Source: Phoronis australis (lineage: Eukaryota; Phoronida; Phoronidae). From it: 23,750 bases of DNA. This document shows, piece by piece, positions 1 to 13,400 of the stretch; within the stretch, counting starts at the first letter, position 1, and each line of letters starts with the position of its first letter. Below the pieces are notes generated by a model. It saw nothing but the letters and a program-made list of their open reading frames with translations. It was not told the DNA's origin and searched no databases. The DNA is taken from positions 1 to 23,750 of the forward strand of contig NMRA01000972.1 in assembly GCA_002633005.1 (NCBI GenBank), in the 5' to 3' direction. The position numbers and the translations under genes are program-made.

Positions 1-706
1 AACACACCACCGTAACCATGGAAACCGTTAAACAACTATCTGACACACAATTGTTAATAATCCAAATCCAAGGTATACGAAATCATCTGACAGAAGGCCT
101 AAGATCCCGTGAACCCTCTCCCTGTATGCAATTTGTTGCTACATCCCAAAGCTACTGAAAGATATCTGCAGGGATTGGCTTAGGTCCCAAGTTCACTTAC
201 CCTTTCGGAGCTTATTAAGCTCCAAATGTTCTCTTACAGAACTCCTTTACATCGATTTGGCTGAAAATACAGTTTTAGTATACTCTCGTGTAACCCAAAG
301 TCGTTTTCAAGAGACAATGTCTCACTTTCGTTAGCCGTTTCGAAAATAGGAAGGATTTAGAATGTCGGACATTACCAAGGTGAATGCCTTGCCTCAGTCG
401 CTCTAAACTCCAAATTAATAGTAGCACCTTATGCTAACATCAACATTCGTTTTGCAAATGAAATTAACGCCTTTCAAAGTTCCTCTGTCAAGTTTGAATG
501 TAACGACGTCGAAATCCATATACCAAGTTTGTACTTATAGGCTACGCGTAATCGGATATATGATACGAAGTTTGAGATGAAGACAACTTAGTGATGGATG
601 TCAATCAGCGAACTTGCGTGCACACGTTTTTGTGACAGAGTAGCTTTAAGAGTCCATTTGAGTGTGCAAACAACCCGTAGACTGTTTGAAGTCGCAGAGC
701 ACTTAC
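1..706 (-). other. Esrp intron 8, partial
   Basis: The intron begins at the exon 8 donor GTAAGTG (706 downward) and runs off the window. I looked on the minus strand for the rest of RRM2 (for example a G-D-A-F strand) and saw none. I see no other gene or repeat here. Confidence 0.8.
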
Positions 707-801
707 CACTTGATCTGGCGTGGCTGTGTAAGGCAAGCCTCTCATGCGAATAATCACCTGGCCCCCGCGAGACAGGAACGCGTGAGCCTCTGTGTTGTTA
801 C
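707..801 (-). CDS. Esrp: Esrp coding exon 8, linker and start of RRM2 (residues 310-341)
   Basis: The exon is 95 nt. It completes Gly310 with GT, then [20 protein letters not shown] and [11 protein letters not shown]. This corresponds to the short A-(Q/H)-A-F-L-S linker and to the RNP2 strand plus first helix of the second RRM. The acceptor is ATGCCCACAG| and the donor is AAGTG|GTAAGTG, leaving phase 0. The next exon, expected to open with V/L-x-F-F, was not found between 1 and 706, so it must lie outside the window. Confidence 0.96.
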
Positions 802-3800
802 CTGTGGGCATCGTGAAGCGTATGAGATATAAAAATGGTCACAGGGCACCGGAAATCCACTATTTACAGCTAACACGTTTGACACCGTCCTAAAATCCCA
901 TTGTCTTCATAATCCCGTGTTCTAATCGCTCGTGCCGTGCTTATCAGTCTTAATCGTCATTTCTACCATTGCCTAATGGTGGTGAAGCAGCAACAACAAA
1001 GACACTTCAACAGTCGTTCTTATTATGACGCTTTACTCTATAAGATTACCGAAGGATATTGTGATAACAAACAAGATCTTTAATCTTTAATGATATTTCT
1101 TTGATTAAATCTATGCTGTTTAATACATTCAGTTAAAATACTGCCATGACAATGATTTAGCGTGCCTTTACAATCGGTTATGGTAGTATATTGCAGCGGA
1201 ATATTGTCCTGACAGACGTGGACCCTTATTGCAACATCGTACCAAGTGGAATATTTGAAATATCTTTCAGAAATTTCTTGAGTACTTCCCCTAACTCTTC
1301 TACAGAGTTAATGACGTGTCCATTTTGTTGTGGTTTTGAAGTGTAAAAGCCGAATAATATAAAGCATTAGCAGTCAAAAAAACTGCCGGGGTTCGTTAAG
1401 ACCTCATACGGGTAGTTACCTAAAACTCTTTTCTATTGGTATTTACCGATTTCGTTATCATTATCTTTATCACCGTCATGAAAGGTCAACGGGGCCGAGT
1501 CAGTACCACAACATGTACTCGTAACACATTTGCGTCGTCGACTACCAAATTTTGAAAAAGAAGTCGAATATCACAGTTAGCTGTACCTCAACTGCTGCGC
1601 CGACCACAATTACAGTAGCAAACCCTTAAAATATGTTTGCAAAAACCCTGATAATATGGGAAAACTGCGTCTGCAACATCGTATGTAGCCAACTATCAAT
1701 GCCTCGGTCACACAAAGCTTCCGATGCCGATCCAATGAATTTGCGGCAGAAAAATTGTCATATTATCGGAAGCGCTGGTCGGGTGTCGGCATTAAAAATC
1801 TCCTACCGCTACTCCTGATGTCATAAAAAAACCTCCCGGTGGTAACACTAGGAATCACAGAACTCAGTCGATAGGATCTGCTGAGCTTCTCCCGATATCT
1901 AACCAAGGCACTGAGTCGGGACCGCCTGAAGCCCCTCTGGATCCGCGTCTGAAAATTTTGGTTAGCCAGTCAGTCAAACTCACCTCCGGCGACGCTAATA
2001 AAATCCTTGCCCGTGGCCTTGTAAACTTCGATATATCTTTGACCGAGATGGTGTTTGTGACGTTTCAACGCCAGATCACGATGTTCCCGCGACTCGAATC
2101 GAATGAGCGCCTCACCATTGCGTCTCCCCTGTTGACTGAGACAAAGAGCTACTCCGCCTCTGTAAATTTTCAAGTTGTATTCAGTTTTCGGAAACCTGCG
2201 TACGTGAAATCTCAATGGCTGTAAAACCATCATTTCAGAAACTCACTAGTATGACGGCTTTTCTGACTACGGCAGTGGTCCATTTTCTCCAAATGAACAT
2301 TGTTAACAAAGTACTAAACAAATCTTATCCCTAAACATTTCCACATAAGCAAAAAATCAATATTATGAGAAACAAATTGTTGATTTTCAGCATTCCTAAT
2401 CTATTTTCAAGCTACTATCAGAGTTTGCTGAGACCCTTTAGCAAATATCAAGCTAGGACACATGAAGCACTTTCCACAGGAAACGCACCTTGCTACGTTC
2501 AATCCTCGGAAAAACTTGGCGATATCCGCGTCCGAGGATTGCCATGGCAAACCACGTGCTCTCACCACGGTATCATCGTCCACAACATCGGTACCGTTAC
2601 TGAAATAAATACATTTTCGAGCACACATGTCAAACTAAAAAAAATAGTTGTGATTTCAAATTCGCCATCAAACAATCTCAACAGATTCATAACAGGCATT
2701 TGACACACTATTTTAATCAGAAATGTAAAGTTTATCAAAGCAGATAAAAGGATTAAGAAGTAAAATTTAATTGTAATTCAACACGTGAATCAGGTCTGAT
2801 AACATCAATGTTTTACTCAACCTATTGTTTTCAATAACGACTATTCACTTACTGGAATGGGTAGAGGAACAGCATTTAATATACAATGTTACAGCATTTG
2901 TTTACAATTATAAAAAGAGCAACGGAGAGCATCGACATAACCCCCACGGTGTGCACTGGAAGCGGCAAAGAACAGGGGTGCTCATTTTAAAAAATATTTT
3001 CCCCGGTAGTTGGTACCATCCAAAAACCAGTTCAGTGGTGCAAGCTCTCCTCATAATTATTAAGACCAATAGAATGACAATTTAACACTAGGGCACACCC
3101 CCACATCCATAAACAATTGCCACCAGTCGTTCTTTCCTCAGCAGGAACACATGTGCCAAACTTTATGACGATCCATAAAAAAAACTTGGTAGATATTGAC
3201 GCAGATGCAATGAAATTTAAAATTACCATTAGAAAACGCTACAGTAGAACTGTCCGAAGTTTATATGTCGGCCATGAGCTACTCAATAGGAACTTAAGCG
3301 GTTTTCATAAAGGAAAGCAGACGCTGACAGACACGGAAGTAATAAAATGGCAACTAAGGGGCATAAAAAAGCCGATTCCGTCTGATATTGAGCAGGCGCG
3401 TCGTCTCCTTTACGGAACTTACAGTGCATGTGCCGAATTTCATGAAGATCTGTCAAGGAATTTGTCTGTTAGGTATAAAGAGATGTCCTCGATACCTACG
3501 GGTCCCTAAATCAACATCTTCTCAAGCGGAATACATCAAAATAAATTTCATGGAGGTAGAAAAAATAATATTAAGAGACTCTACAGCAGTCTGACCAATT
3601 CGAAAAAATCAAAGTCAGCCATGCTCTTCTCAGTAGGAACACATCTGTAATTTATATAATGATGGTTATAGCGATTTGGCGAATAGAGAGGCGAGCACCA
3701 AAAAGATTCGAATATAATGGAAATGGACACTAGTTGCGTATGCATATGTCCTAAACGCGTCGTCGTCTTCTTAATAGAAACCTATTTGTAAATTTTTATT

Positions 3801-6800
3801 AAAATCCACCAAGGATCTCCGAAGATACACTGACAAACCTAAGAAACTAAAATTGACACTTTGGGACATAGCGGAGTAGTCGGGTTCATTTAAAAATCGT
3901 CGTCAGTTCCTGTAAATCATATGTTGAAGATTTTAAGGGGCTCAGGAGATACAGCAGCGGACGTCGGACGCCGGACACCCAAGCAAAGATGACGACAATA
4001 TGCACCCTCATATGTATATGTGGGCGCATCGAAATGAGCGCCATTAATGGAGATTTTGTGTAAGAAGTAAAAAATTGCTAATTGACAAAAACGTTTACTA
4101 AATATATTAACAAATAGAAGAACACAAAACTATTGAACTATCTTATACAACCACTTTTCTTTTGCTATATTAGGTATTTTGTTTTGCGATACTTATTAGG
4201 CACGAAACGCGCTACAGTATAAGAAATAAAAATGTGTCACGTGAACAGACTATATAGGTTTTTATCATTCAAACCTAAGGTCAATACCACAAACACCACC
4301 AACGGAAATGCCGCCATTTTGAAACTCATCACCTCAAAGTTCTCGGTCAACACAATAGTTAAGTGTGGATGACTTAACAATTACCTACACTGTTCAGCTA
4401 TTAAAGTACCACTTTATCGTTTTTCGCTAAGCAAATGCAGTTGATTAAATAATTGCGAAATTACAGCCAATAACTGTTAATTATGCCGTCGATAGACGAG
4501 GCCAACGCATGTAAACAGAGTGTTTGCCTCCCAGACTTTGTATTTAGCTGAATACAGGGTGTCCTAAAAATGTACTCACACTTGAAATGACATCAACGAC
4601 GTTGCTCACTGAGTTAGGAAAAAGCTTACTGGCTTAATAGATAAAGAGGTGATCAAAAAGACAAATTCTTAAACCAAAATACAACAGTTTGTCAATTTTG
4701 TGTTGTCTTTGTACTTCGTTGTCGTTTTTGAGTTTCCAGTAGCATTGCGTGATAAATTTTCATTCTCTAAAACTGTGCAATTTGCTTGCCATTCTCATGT
4801 ATACAGAGCACGTGACACGCCTACTTCCACAGTAAGACGTAACCATACAGTAGGCTCGGGAGCAATATCTAATACCCGGGACCTGAATTTGAAATACCGA
4901 TGTTGTACTGACGTGTGAGTAAATTTTGGGTCACCCTATATATGTAGTGGTTTACATATGCTATTTTGCATGACACGTGCTAATTCCAATCCGATCACGT
5001 TACGGCAAATGTCGTGAATGGATATTAGTCAGATTATTTCCAAAACTATATTTTAGCGACAGAGCTTAGTTCACCAACAGAGAGCATAAAAAACAAAGAA
5101 ATGTAGCTGTTTTTAGAGAGGTTACTCTGCCTGGGTACCGAGGATGTACTATGGGGTAACCATGGCATCAAAGGTACATAGACATTTGAAACTGCATTTT
5201 CGTATGTTTCCCTGTCCGAAAAAGAAACTAAGTCAAAACCAGAAACTTGTCACAACCAGATCATTCTCGAAAATGCCCTAATCATTACGGCTGTTTTTTC
5301 CGTTGACGTGGCAATATCCAGACTAATGTACCAGCCAGAAACGTTTCAGAAAATCACAAAAAGATCGCAGTATGTCCTATGCCTGAATTGTATTATAAGC
5401 ACAGATCTGACTGAACCTCGCTCACATGGAAAATGGTAGAGCTGGCCAATTCATCACCCATCCTAAATTTGACCGCTTCAGTCAATCGCACCTACTTTCC
5501 TAATACCAAATAAATGTTGAAAGTCCAATTTAACATAGTTAACTGGAACATTTCTTGATTTAACGCGTACGGAGGAAAATTTTAACTGGTAAAACATCGG
5601 TGTATCTAAGTTGTTGTAAGGGGGTCGTCGTTTTTTGGGCGTACCCGTAGGGGGGGGGGGGNGGGGGGGGGGGCGCCTATACAAAAGGAGGCAATAGTCT
5701 GATATAACGTGCCCGCATTTTGAGAACCAGTTTGATGCCCGTTATTCAGTGGGGAAAACTGGTTCTCAAAATTCGGGCAAGTTGTATGAGACCATTACCC
5801 AAAAAGCTGTAAAGGTATTAGTTTTGAAATATTATTCTAATTAGCGACGTTACTATCCTGTTCTTCCTACAGCATTTCTGACATTTATGAACAATAGAGA
5901 GGTGAACAAATTCATACTGATTAGCATATTAATACGTAGCACTAGACTGGAGACACATCATTCACAGAGTGACGGGGCAAAACCCTATAATTACAAAATT
6001 CACAGCATCTGTTACCTATCCAAACACGTAAGAATGGAACAGAGATAATTTCATCCCCGACACATTCAATTCACTGCAGCTGTTACGAATCAGAATTATG
6101 TATTTAGCGATCGGGTTTTCAATAAAGTGTTGACATTTGTTTTAACTAAAATTACCAACGGTCGCAGCTGATTCAAACGCTTCATTTCATTGTTCAAGTC
6201 GAGATCAATATTCCGTCTAAATCAACTGTTGCATGTGCCGGCATTGTGTAGTAATTTGATTTAGCTGCGTCTGCGCGCCGTCCGCATGATTGGTTGGGCC
6301 TGCATGGACACCGCTTTCGCATAGTCGACACATGCATGCGGGTTTGGGGCTTGCGCATCGTAAGCAAATTTGTGAGTGGAATTGGATGGCACGCGGGCTC
6401 TGAATTGTTGAATCAATATAGGATAGTGGTGTACAGCTGTTTATGGGATTAATTTATACAAAGAATCTTCTATAGTACTGCATTTCAACGACATTTGCTT
6501 TCAGCAAAACGGCTAATTTTCTGCAATGAAAATTTTGGAGGTATGGTACAAATGGCTTTTGGGAACGTCTTCATATTTACCCCTATTCAAACTAGTTTAA
6601 CCATTTACTCTAAAAGAATACTACTTGTTTAACTAAAGTTAACGAACCAAAGAAATTAACGAAGAAATTTCTTCAGATTTTTATGCGTTTGAGTAGTCAC
6701 AGCAGCGGATTGCTGTAACTTGCGCAATAAAACACACAGCGTCTAGTAGACCTTGCATTATCTGATCACTCATTCAATCGTCTGCTTTGTGTGCGATTAA

Positions 6801-9800
6801 AAGGAGTAAAAACAACACTTACCATATACCGGGTTCTAGTTTGTCTTTGATTATTTCAGGGTCTGCGAAGACATGACCTATGAAACCCAAAAAGAGAACG
6901 GCTGTTGATTTAATAAAATCGCCTAGTTTTTGGGCCGGAAGAGACGCACAAGAAACTTTATGTCGAAGGTTATAGGATGCCCGGTCTACCGGGTCAGAGA
7001 CGTATTATGACAATGCAAACTTCAACAGATTTAGAAATCATTTTCTTTTAATTCATAATTTCTGAACGTGATACCAAAAACAAGTGTAAAATATTGGGCC
7101 ATTGACAACGTCGCGACACGACTTCAACAGAAGCGAGAATACGCGGAAATCAAAGCAAAGGCATGTCGGAGTTATCTGGATCGGCTCGGGCATTTTTGTA
7201 GCCCCAAATTTCCCCTCGAAGATTAATAACGTCTCGGAGGTGAACGTCACCTGTGCACGTGCGGACATCAGTCGTTCGGCAAGTCCCGTGACTTTTAATC
7301 TTGGCAACAATAGGCTGTATGACTTAGTTTCGTTTTCATACGTGCACATAGCGTTCACCCCCGTAAGGAAATCTGAGGCTACGCGAACACGCGAGGTCTT
7401 CCGGGTGTGTCGGAGTATTAATGATAAGAGTCTTCACACCTATAATCTTTCTGGTTGACGATGCCCGCTGCTTAGGACTTACCGTCACATATAAGCCTCT
7501 GGACTATACTGGCCATTTCTTGGCACTGCCGAACGCCAAACTCCATAGAGGGGGCGCCATCCAATGCAAGATCTAATTGGGAGATGGTCAAGGAAATTAG
7601 AACAAAATCGAGCATCTACATAACATACAATAATCTCTCAAACATATGTCATTTTCCCGGGAATAGCCTGCCGGGCATCAAGCAAAACTCGCACTTTTGC
7701 CAAAGCGAAACTCTCGTCAAAGTAAAACAAACTTAATTTCAGGTTGCAACCATGTAAATAACAAGGGACTCGACACATTTTACCAAAATACCACTCATCC
7801 TCTCCTTAAACGAAAGATTACGCAATGGCAACATTCACGATAAAATGTGAGACCCAAAATTAAGCCCCGGGATGTGTCTGTCGTTTGAACACACGAATCC
7901 TACCCTAACAATGGCACAGCCAGAGGCTCTTCAGTTCACTCCTAATCAGCTATCTGGTACTACAATGTTCTGTTCTTTGAACTCCGGAAATCGTCCATTC
8001 TGGATCAAGTTTTTCGCACTTCGTTATGATAATCGAGTTCGTTACGATAATCGAGCAACAGTTTTTCAAAAACAAATACAATGACTATAGAGGACGCCTC
8101 CCCTATCTGTCCCTGCAATATTTCACAGCGGAAAATCGATGATCCACACACTGTCTTCATCCACACGAGTTTACGACCTACTACCAACACACCGACAAGC
8201 ACTTGGTCACAGTTCTGCGACACAATCTTATATACTCTAGATCTTACAATAAAATTGAAAATTCGATTCAAAACTTTACCCATGAGCTAAAAATGAAACA
8301 GCTTATTTGATGTCCGCAGCTAAGTCATCTATTTTTGGTATGCTGTCTGTAATATGTGCATGCTAAGCCGTATATTCACAAAACATATATGCACCCACTC
8401 ACCAGGATCTGCAAATTTACTGAATAAACATGACATAATAGCAGGCTGTTTCTAAATACATTGCTCACCAACAAAACACTGACATTTAACAACAACAAGA
8501 TCTTTGATAAAAACAAACAAGCACCATTCAGATATAAGGTTGTTTTCCTCTGTTGTGTGCTATTTGCGGTCAAGGGCCGTTCGTACATGTATAGCAGTCT
8601 ATGATGCAGTAAGTCCGTATTAGGTTTGAGAATAGGTAGGTGGACGCATGTGCACAGACACAGTGGGTTTATCAAAATCGCCCCCATTACAGGCTGAGAA
8701 ATTTTCTGTAGCTCAACACAAAAATTCATTTTTTCCGATACTGTGTACTAACAATTAAGCGGGAAAAACTCGACGTTTCTCGTACACCTTCTTTGAAAAG
8801 AATGGTTTTCTTCACTACAGAGGAGATATGGCGATGTACATTCAAAAATGGCAAAACACAATCCCCAAAACAAGGCTTGGAGCTAATCGTTCGCCTACTG
8901 AGAAAAGATAATAGCAATTATCAGTGAGTGACATCATTAGGATTATTCATTAGCACAGTGCAAGAAACATTTGATGAAACCTTTATCAGGCCTTCTGTTC
9001 AGATCATTCCGGTTCAGTACTTGCGAACGGACACCAAAAATAACAACCACATTTAAATAACAGGGCACCGTGATTGTACAATAGCGCGAAATTGCGATCG
9101 TCGCGGTGTCAACGTTCGGAATTTCTCAGGAGTTATAACTTGTTTAATAATGGCGAAGTTTATCTCGTCGATCTGGTTGAGTTGTATGCATCAAAAACCC
9201 ATTCATTATCTAAATATCGCGCTCCGATGCAAGTGTATTGTAGAGACATGATCACCAGTATTGTTCTCCCAGAGACGATTGTACGGTCAAAATTTTAAAT
9301 TTAAGTCGTGAATTGTTCAAACTTCATATCCTTTCAGGGGTCGTTGATTTTATTATGACAGCCAATGCATCTTTTCGCGATAAAACCGTGAGAACTTTGT
9401 CTCAAAAGCCATTAAAACGTGTAAGTTTAGAGGAGCTTGTGCTGTTTTTGTCGTAGAAACAATCACAAAACATTAGAAATTTTTGTTCTGCCAATGGCCT
9501 TTTTACGGATGGCGAAAATCGGAACGAGGGCGTACATTTTCGGGATAAGACCTCTAATCCAGAAAGTGTCATGCAGAGGATCGTCTGCTCTGCAAGTTGG
9601 TAGTTGATTTTGGATAGATGTTGCCATTTTACTCGTATTTAAGGTAAATTGGACTTTTGTCGGCTTGAAATATTAGCATATTCTTTGAGAATACGACGTC
9701 TCTCCGCAAAAAGGCCAGTTGCATAGACTCAACGGGCATTAAACATTCAGTTTACGCTGCCATTTATTCAGTTGTAATAGCATTAAGTTCTTGCAAAGGA

Positions 9801-10446
9801 TTTGTTAGACACTCCTTTGCATCGTTAAATTATGTTACCACCTCGTCTGTAGCTTCAGCTCCTTCACCAGGCAACGCAGTCATGGGGTCAAGAATGCGCA
9901 CTTAAAACGACAGGGACACTTTGTCTGCATGCTGCTTAACAGTAGGTGGTTTTTGTATAATTTGCATGCAACCATTGGATAAAGAAAATCTGAACTTTTT
10001 TGCATATTCCGTCTCACAATGGCCGATTACAGTCCTCTTGATAAGGATCTGACGTACACTGATGTATCCAAATGTATTCAAGAGGGACGGGGAGCAATCC
10101 GATTCTTTACAACTAACAGGGAAGGTTCGACAGCGTATTTTTGCAATGAACAAGGGGCCATGGCCCATGGAAAACTAACTTGATTTACAAAACCGCAAAT
10201 TGGGAAAAAGCCTGGACGTTCAAGTTTGAGGTTCGTGAATAAGGCTTAGCACTCAAGACTCACTATCTCGTGCTTTGTAATAATGAAGAGAAAAGGAATC
10301 ACGAGAGAACAGATAACAGTGACCATCAAACTATACAAACACCATTTTAAACTAATTCAATTTGCTCATCCTATAAGGAGATAACAACACAAACATTTTG
10401 TACTTTCACAAGCAACAGGATTTTTATTAAAATCTTCCAAAATAGT

Positions 10447-10477
<31 letters not shown>

Positions 10478-13400
10478 CGTGTGCGTGTGTGTGTGTGTGT
10501 GTGTTGCGCGATAAGACAAGAACAGGTTGCAAACGCCGACGGCACAGATTAGGATGCCCAAAATTCAGATTAGATAATACCTTTTGAGCTTTAAGTCGTT
10601 GGACCCGAGTTTGGTTAATAAGGCGGCTTAAGCCGATATTTATATGTTAAACGAGGAAAAAAATCATGATCTTTGATTCCGGTACAAAAACCCCTAAAGT
10701 TGCTGCACCACACTCTGACACTAGGGCCTAATCACGGAGCGGATTTTCCAGAGACTCGGACTATTTTTCACGATTACTGTTTAGGAATGCAGAGACACGT
10801 GACTTTGTGGATTTTTGTATTCGGATCAAGTCATGATTCGTTTCCATGTTTAACATATGACACCGGTTCAATCTGAATTGTAGCCGTCTTATTCGAGACG
10901 AGTTCGTGATCAAAAACCTTGAGTGCACAAAGAATCCTTCGATGGATGAACAGCGATATATCTCGCGTTGCTTTCTATTGTGAGAAAAAAGAGAGATACT
11001 CATGTTGTGTGAAAGAAGGTATTTTATCATTGTTGATACAAGTTTAATTGCCTTTCTCATGGATCAAAGGACCACGAGTACGTGTTAAAAGTACGCGACT
11101 TTCCCTATACAGTTGGATTAACTCGACAACAACTTATCTGAGCGACAAAAAAGTAAATGAGTAGCGACAAAAATTCCAGTCGAAACTACACGCCAAAGAG
11201 GTGACCTGCTCATCAAGAACCAAGCAGCACAATTCACCAAATAACACATCCTTGTGTTTTTCAAGCGGGAACTCTGCAGATTCAGCAAAGCAAGCATTTT
11301 GCGAGCACGCAAGACAGATAGGATCGAGAGATAGACCCCGGCCGCAACTAAAGGGGTGTTGAGAAATCAATGGAATTCCAATCCCGTGGAATATCGTGAC
11401 ACAAGATATTATCTGCAACCCCCAGCGTTCTAACCACACCACTTTTGTTCCGGCACTCTCGTCTTCTTTTAATCAAACCCTTTGTATTGATAGTCTTCAA
11501 GATCGTTACGTCATGCTATCAATAGGTTGGGTACGCAGAGGCCTATTCTGAGACCTCTCCTATGAATACCTCGACAAGGTTTGCTTGGGGCTTAGAGTGC
11601 TCGAGAGCGTAGCCGCAGAAAATTAAGGGGTTTAACTGGGCCTCTTAGTGTCCAACATGAAGCCCTGCGGCCTTCTAGAAATCATGGGAAAGTTCGTTAT
11701 CGAGTATCAGAATTATGGCGCGAAGGCAAGAACAAATTCCTAGACATACTAATGTAGCCTAGACAGAAGGATGACATATTATGACTCGCATGATTTTGAA
11801 ACGAACTAGACGCCAAAACTCAATCTGACCAATGCGTAACAAGACTATGAGATCGTCGTTTTGCGCAGTTTTAATGTCATGAGGTTGGAATAACTTCTGA
11901 AACAATGCATTAATCTACACCTCTCGGCAATCTTTGATGATACAGAAACTAGTGTGAAAGACATTGGTATAAGAGATCGAGGTCAAGAAGGTCTAGTCCT
12001 CGGGTAAATCGCATGCTTACAATAAAACCGGCACACATCAACTTCAACTTCTCGAATTAATTCTCAACAGCGTTACGTAAATTTGTACTTTTAGAATGCT
12101 TTGCTCGAGAACCTTTCATATGCTTGTTGAGCCAGGCCAAACACACGAATTGGGCAACCTACAGCCGTTAATTATTACAGGGAGGGGTGTACGTGTCAAG
12201 GCTGCTCTGAAGACCGCATCTAAGCATCAAATATGACGGCGAATCCAACCCTTAGAAATTGTTATAAGAAGGTCAAAGGTCACACGTTCATGTTAACGAC
12301 CTGCGAAGACCGAATCGTCAGAATGCTACAATGCAAAGTGAGTTAAACCTAGTACTGTAGGCCCCTACTGGATTTTTGTTAAAACATTTAATGTAACTAA
12401 GCATGCAAAATGTTTAGCAACTCAATTCAGCGATAATAAAACGTTTCGATTAGCGTTGGACTGATAATCTTGTTTGCAATAATGAAACATCGATTACTGA
12501 ATAAGAATGACGATGGTAATTACAATGGAGTTGATGGTGACAGTGTTAGTGATGATGAAGGGACGATGGTGACAATCATGAAGTTGATGATGACGAGGTG
12601 GTTATGATGACAGTGAAGAAAATCAATATGATAAGAGTTGTGATGATGCAAATGATGATGACGAGAGAGATGTTAATGATGACGATTGTGATGTTAATGA
12701 TAAAATATGAGCGCAGCCCCAGGAATCGCTTTCGCATCATTTCCAGGTCCTTATTCATTCCCTTGCATACATGTCACTATCAAGACCGAGCTTAGAGGAG
12801 TATTGGGGAACCAATGCTCGATTGCCTGCCATTAAGGCCAAGATTCGAACCCAGGCTCCCAAACAGGTGTCCGGAGCTCAAACTTTTTACAGTAGCACAA
12901 TACTCGGCACATGTTACAACGGTGATGGTTGGAATGACGACTGATGTGCGATGATGCGCAAAAATAACATTTTTAAGCAACAGGCAATTTTGCACAAGCA
13001 GGTGAGATCCACCTCAATACTTTTGTGATTGTTTCTCGTGTTCATTACCTATAACGAGGGATCATTATTAACTATCATTCGACACCACTGCAAAAGCACC
13101 TGTATACATACTGGTCCAATAACGTTATACATCTGACCAGGAATACAAAACAAATGCAGTGGGATCACAAACATGGATTATGAAAACAAAGGAGCAAGCA
13201 ATTAATCGACATACGATTTTAAATTACAACATGACCCAACCCTATACGTGTAGGGTATTGTTGCGTTTTACGTGGTAACCCGAAATCTGTATAACGGAAC
13301 TTATCATGGTACCATCATTTCTAGGTTCATCCACTCCTATCTGCAGCTGAATATTTGTTATGAAATAGTACCCACACGAAGCTGCGTACTGAAAACTAAA

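Larger units (their letters stand above)
2600..6822 (-). other. Esrp intron 5 (4223 bp), repeat-rich
   Basis: This phase 2 intron lies between the N-terminal ESRP domain and RRM1. It holds the degenerate repeat cluster (about 3126-3960), a mariner-type inverted-repeat element (4555-4938), a poly-G run with an N (5650-5673), a strong hairpin (5697-5792) and a CpG-rich patch (6262-6400), all described separately. The stretches 2700-3100, 3960-4550, 4940-5640, 5800-6260 and 6400-6820 show nothing I can name. Confidence 0.85.

Noticed and set aside
1770-1950. Minus-strand exon-like frame after CAAAATTTTCAG, about 60 codons
   Set aside because: It would require an intron of only about 30 nt after the exon 7 donor, and the peptide does not resemble ESRP.
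1958-2224. 88-codon plus-strand ORF
   Set aside because: It is the antisense shadow of Esrp exon 7, whose minus-strand reading matches RRM1 throughout.
2365-2703. 112-codon plus-strand ORF
   Set aside because: It overlaps Esrp exon 6 in antisense and shows no domain of its own.
3117-3509. 130-codon plus-strand ORF, the longest open frame
   Set aside because: It runs across diverged repeat units and starts on a non-ATG codon; no protein domain is visible.
6290-6400. Possible extra Esrp exon in intron 5 (acceptor-like CAATTCAG)
   Set aside because: Exons 5 and 6 already join in frame at Cys214. The frame that fits exon 5's phase would create TGA at the junction.
7381-7440. Minus-strand HPED-containing peptide as an alternative exon 5
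   Set aside because: It lies within about 100 bp of the exon 4 donor and lacks the K-LEPGIC motif, which was found at 6823-6877 with good splice sites.
11118-11442. Two overlapping minus-strand ORFs in intron 3
   Set aside because: No recognisable domain and no ESRP similarity; exons 3 and 4 already join in frame across this intron.
12576-12795. Acidic or Met-rich proteins read from the GAT tract
   Set aside because: Composition is fully explained by the trinucleotide repeat.
12792-12995. tRNA gene suggested by GGGTTCGAATC on the minus strand
   Set aside because: No acceptor stem, D-arm or anticodon arm could be paired around the T-arm-like motif.
13239-13257. Small hairpin ACCCTA...TAGGGT
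   Set aside because: A six-base stem with a short loop is expected by chance in a window of this size.
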